8,207 bases of DNA. It comes from an uncultured delta proteobacterium. Lineage in GTDB: Bacteria > Myxococcota_A > Polyangia > Polyangiales > Polyangiaceae. Numbering within the stretch: the stretch's first letter is position 1; the number at the start of each line of letters is the position of its first letter. The notes beneath the pieces are model-generated. The model was not told where the DNA came from. It did not search any database and worked only from the letters and a program-made list of their open reading frames with translations. The stretch covers positions 1 to 8,207 of the forward strand of contig CAITLX010000093.1 of NCBI GenBank assembly GCA_903893335.1, read 5' to 3'. Positions 8,205-8,207 of this stretch are shown here, in pieces. The translations under genes were made by a program, and so were the position numbers.

Positions 8205-8207
8205 CCC

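Overview
The window is very GC-rich, with G or C at almost every third codon position. Three traits point to a myxobacterium-like member of the Myxococcota, probably Polyangia: a lipoprotein with a long Gly/Ser/Ala linker after the lipobox, an outer-membrane protein with thrombospondin type-3 (calcium-binding) repeats, and large tandem sulfatase-fold enzymes. This placement is inferred from style and composition, not from a marker gene. Coding density is high. There are five protein genes, and I see no RNA gene, CRISPR array, insertion sequence or phage feature.

Layout. Positions 2-1528 (+) hold the 3'-most part of a sulfatase/alkaline-phosphatase-fold enzyme whose start lies left of the window. 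Positions 1525-3777 (+) hold a second, larger and more divergent sulfatase-fold protein. It begins at a TTG that overlaps the first gene's stop by 4 nt, with a good Shine-Dalgarno sequence inside the first gene, so the two are very probably translationally coupled. Both carry Thr where classical sulfatases carry the Cys/Ser that becomes formylglycine, so a hydrolase or transferase of the phospho-transfer type is at least as likely as a true sulfatase. An 82-nt gap (3778-3859) holds a candidate promoter and a strong ribosome binding site. It leads to 3860-4912 (+), a cysteine-rich secreted lipoprotein of unknown function.

The lipoprotein gene converges, across 35 nt, with 4948-6888 (-), a DinG/YoaA-type (XPD-like) superfamily 2 DNA helicase. 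Its helicase motifs are complete, but one of the four expected iron-sulfur cysteines is an arginine. A 74-nt divergent intergenic region (6889-6962) separates it from 6963-8204 (+), an exported, probably outer-membrane beta-barrel protein. That protein ends in three 33-residue TSP3-type repeats and stops where an OmpA peptidoglycan-binding domain normally follows. Neither divergent start codon has a Shine-Dalgarno sequence, and candidate -10 elements lie so close to both ATGs that near-leaderless transcripts are plausible.

The sulfatase-fold pair, the lipoprotein and the TSP3 protein are all likely envelope-associated or extracytoplasmic, but only the sulfatase pair shows a clear operon relationship. 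The helicase is a DNA-maintenance gene with no visible link to its neighbours. I do not see a coherent new defence or mobile system. The points most worth checking are the Thr-for-Cys active sites and coupled expression of the sulfatase pair, the three-cysteine helicase, and the OmpA-less TSP3 protein.
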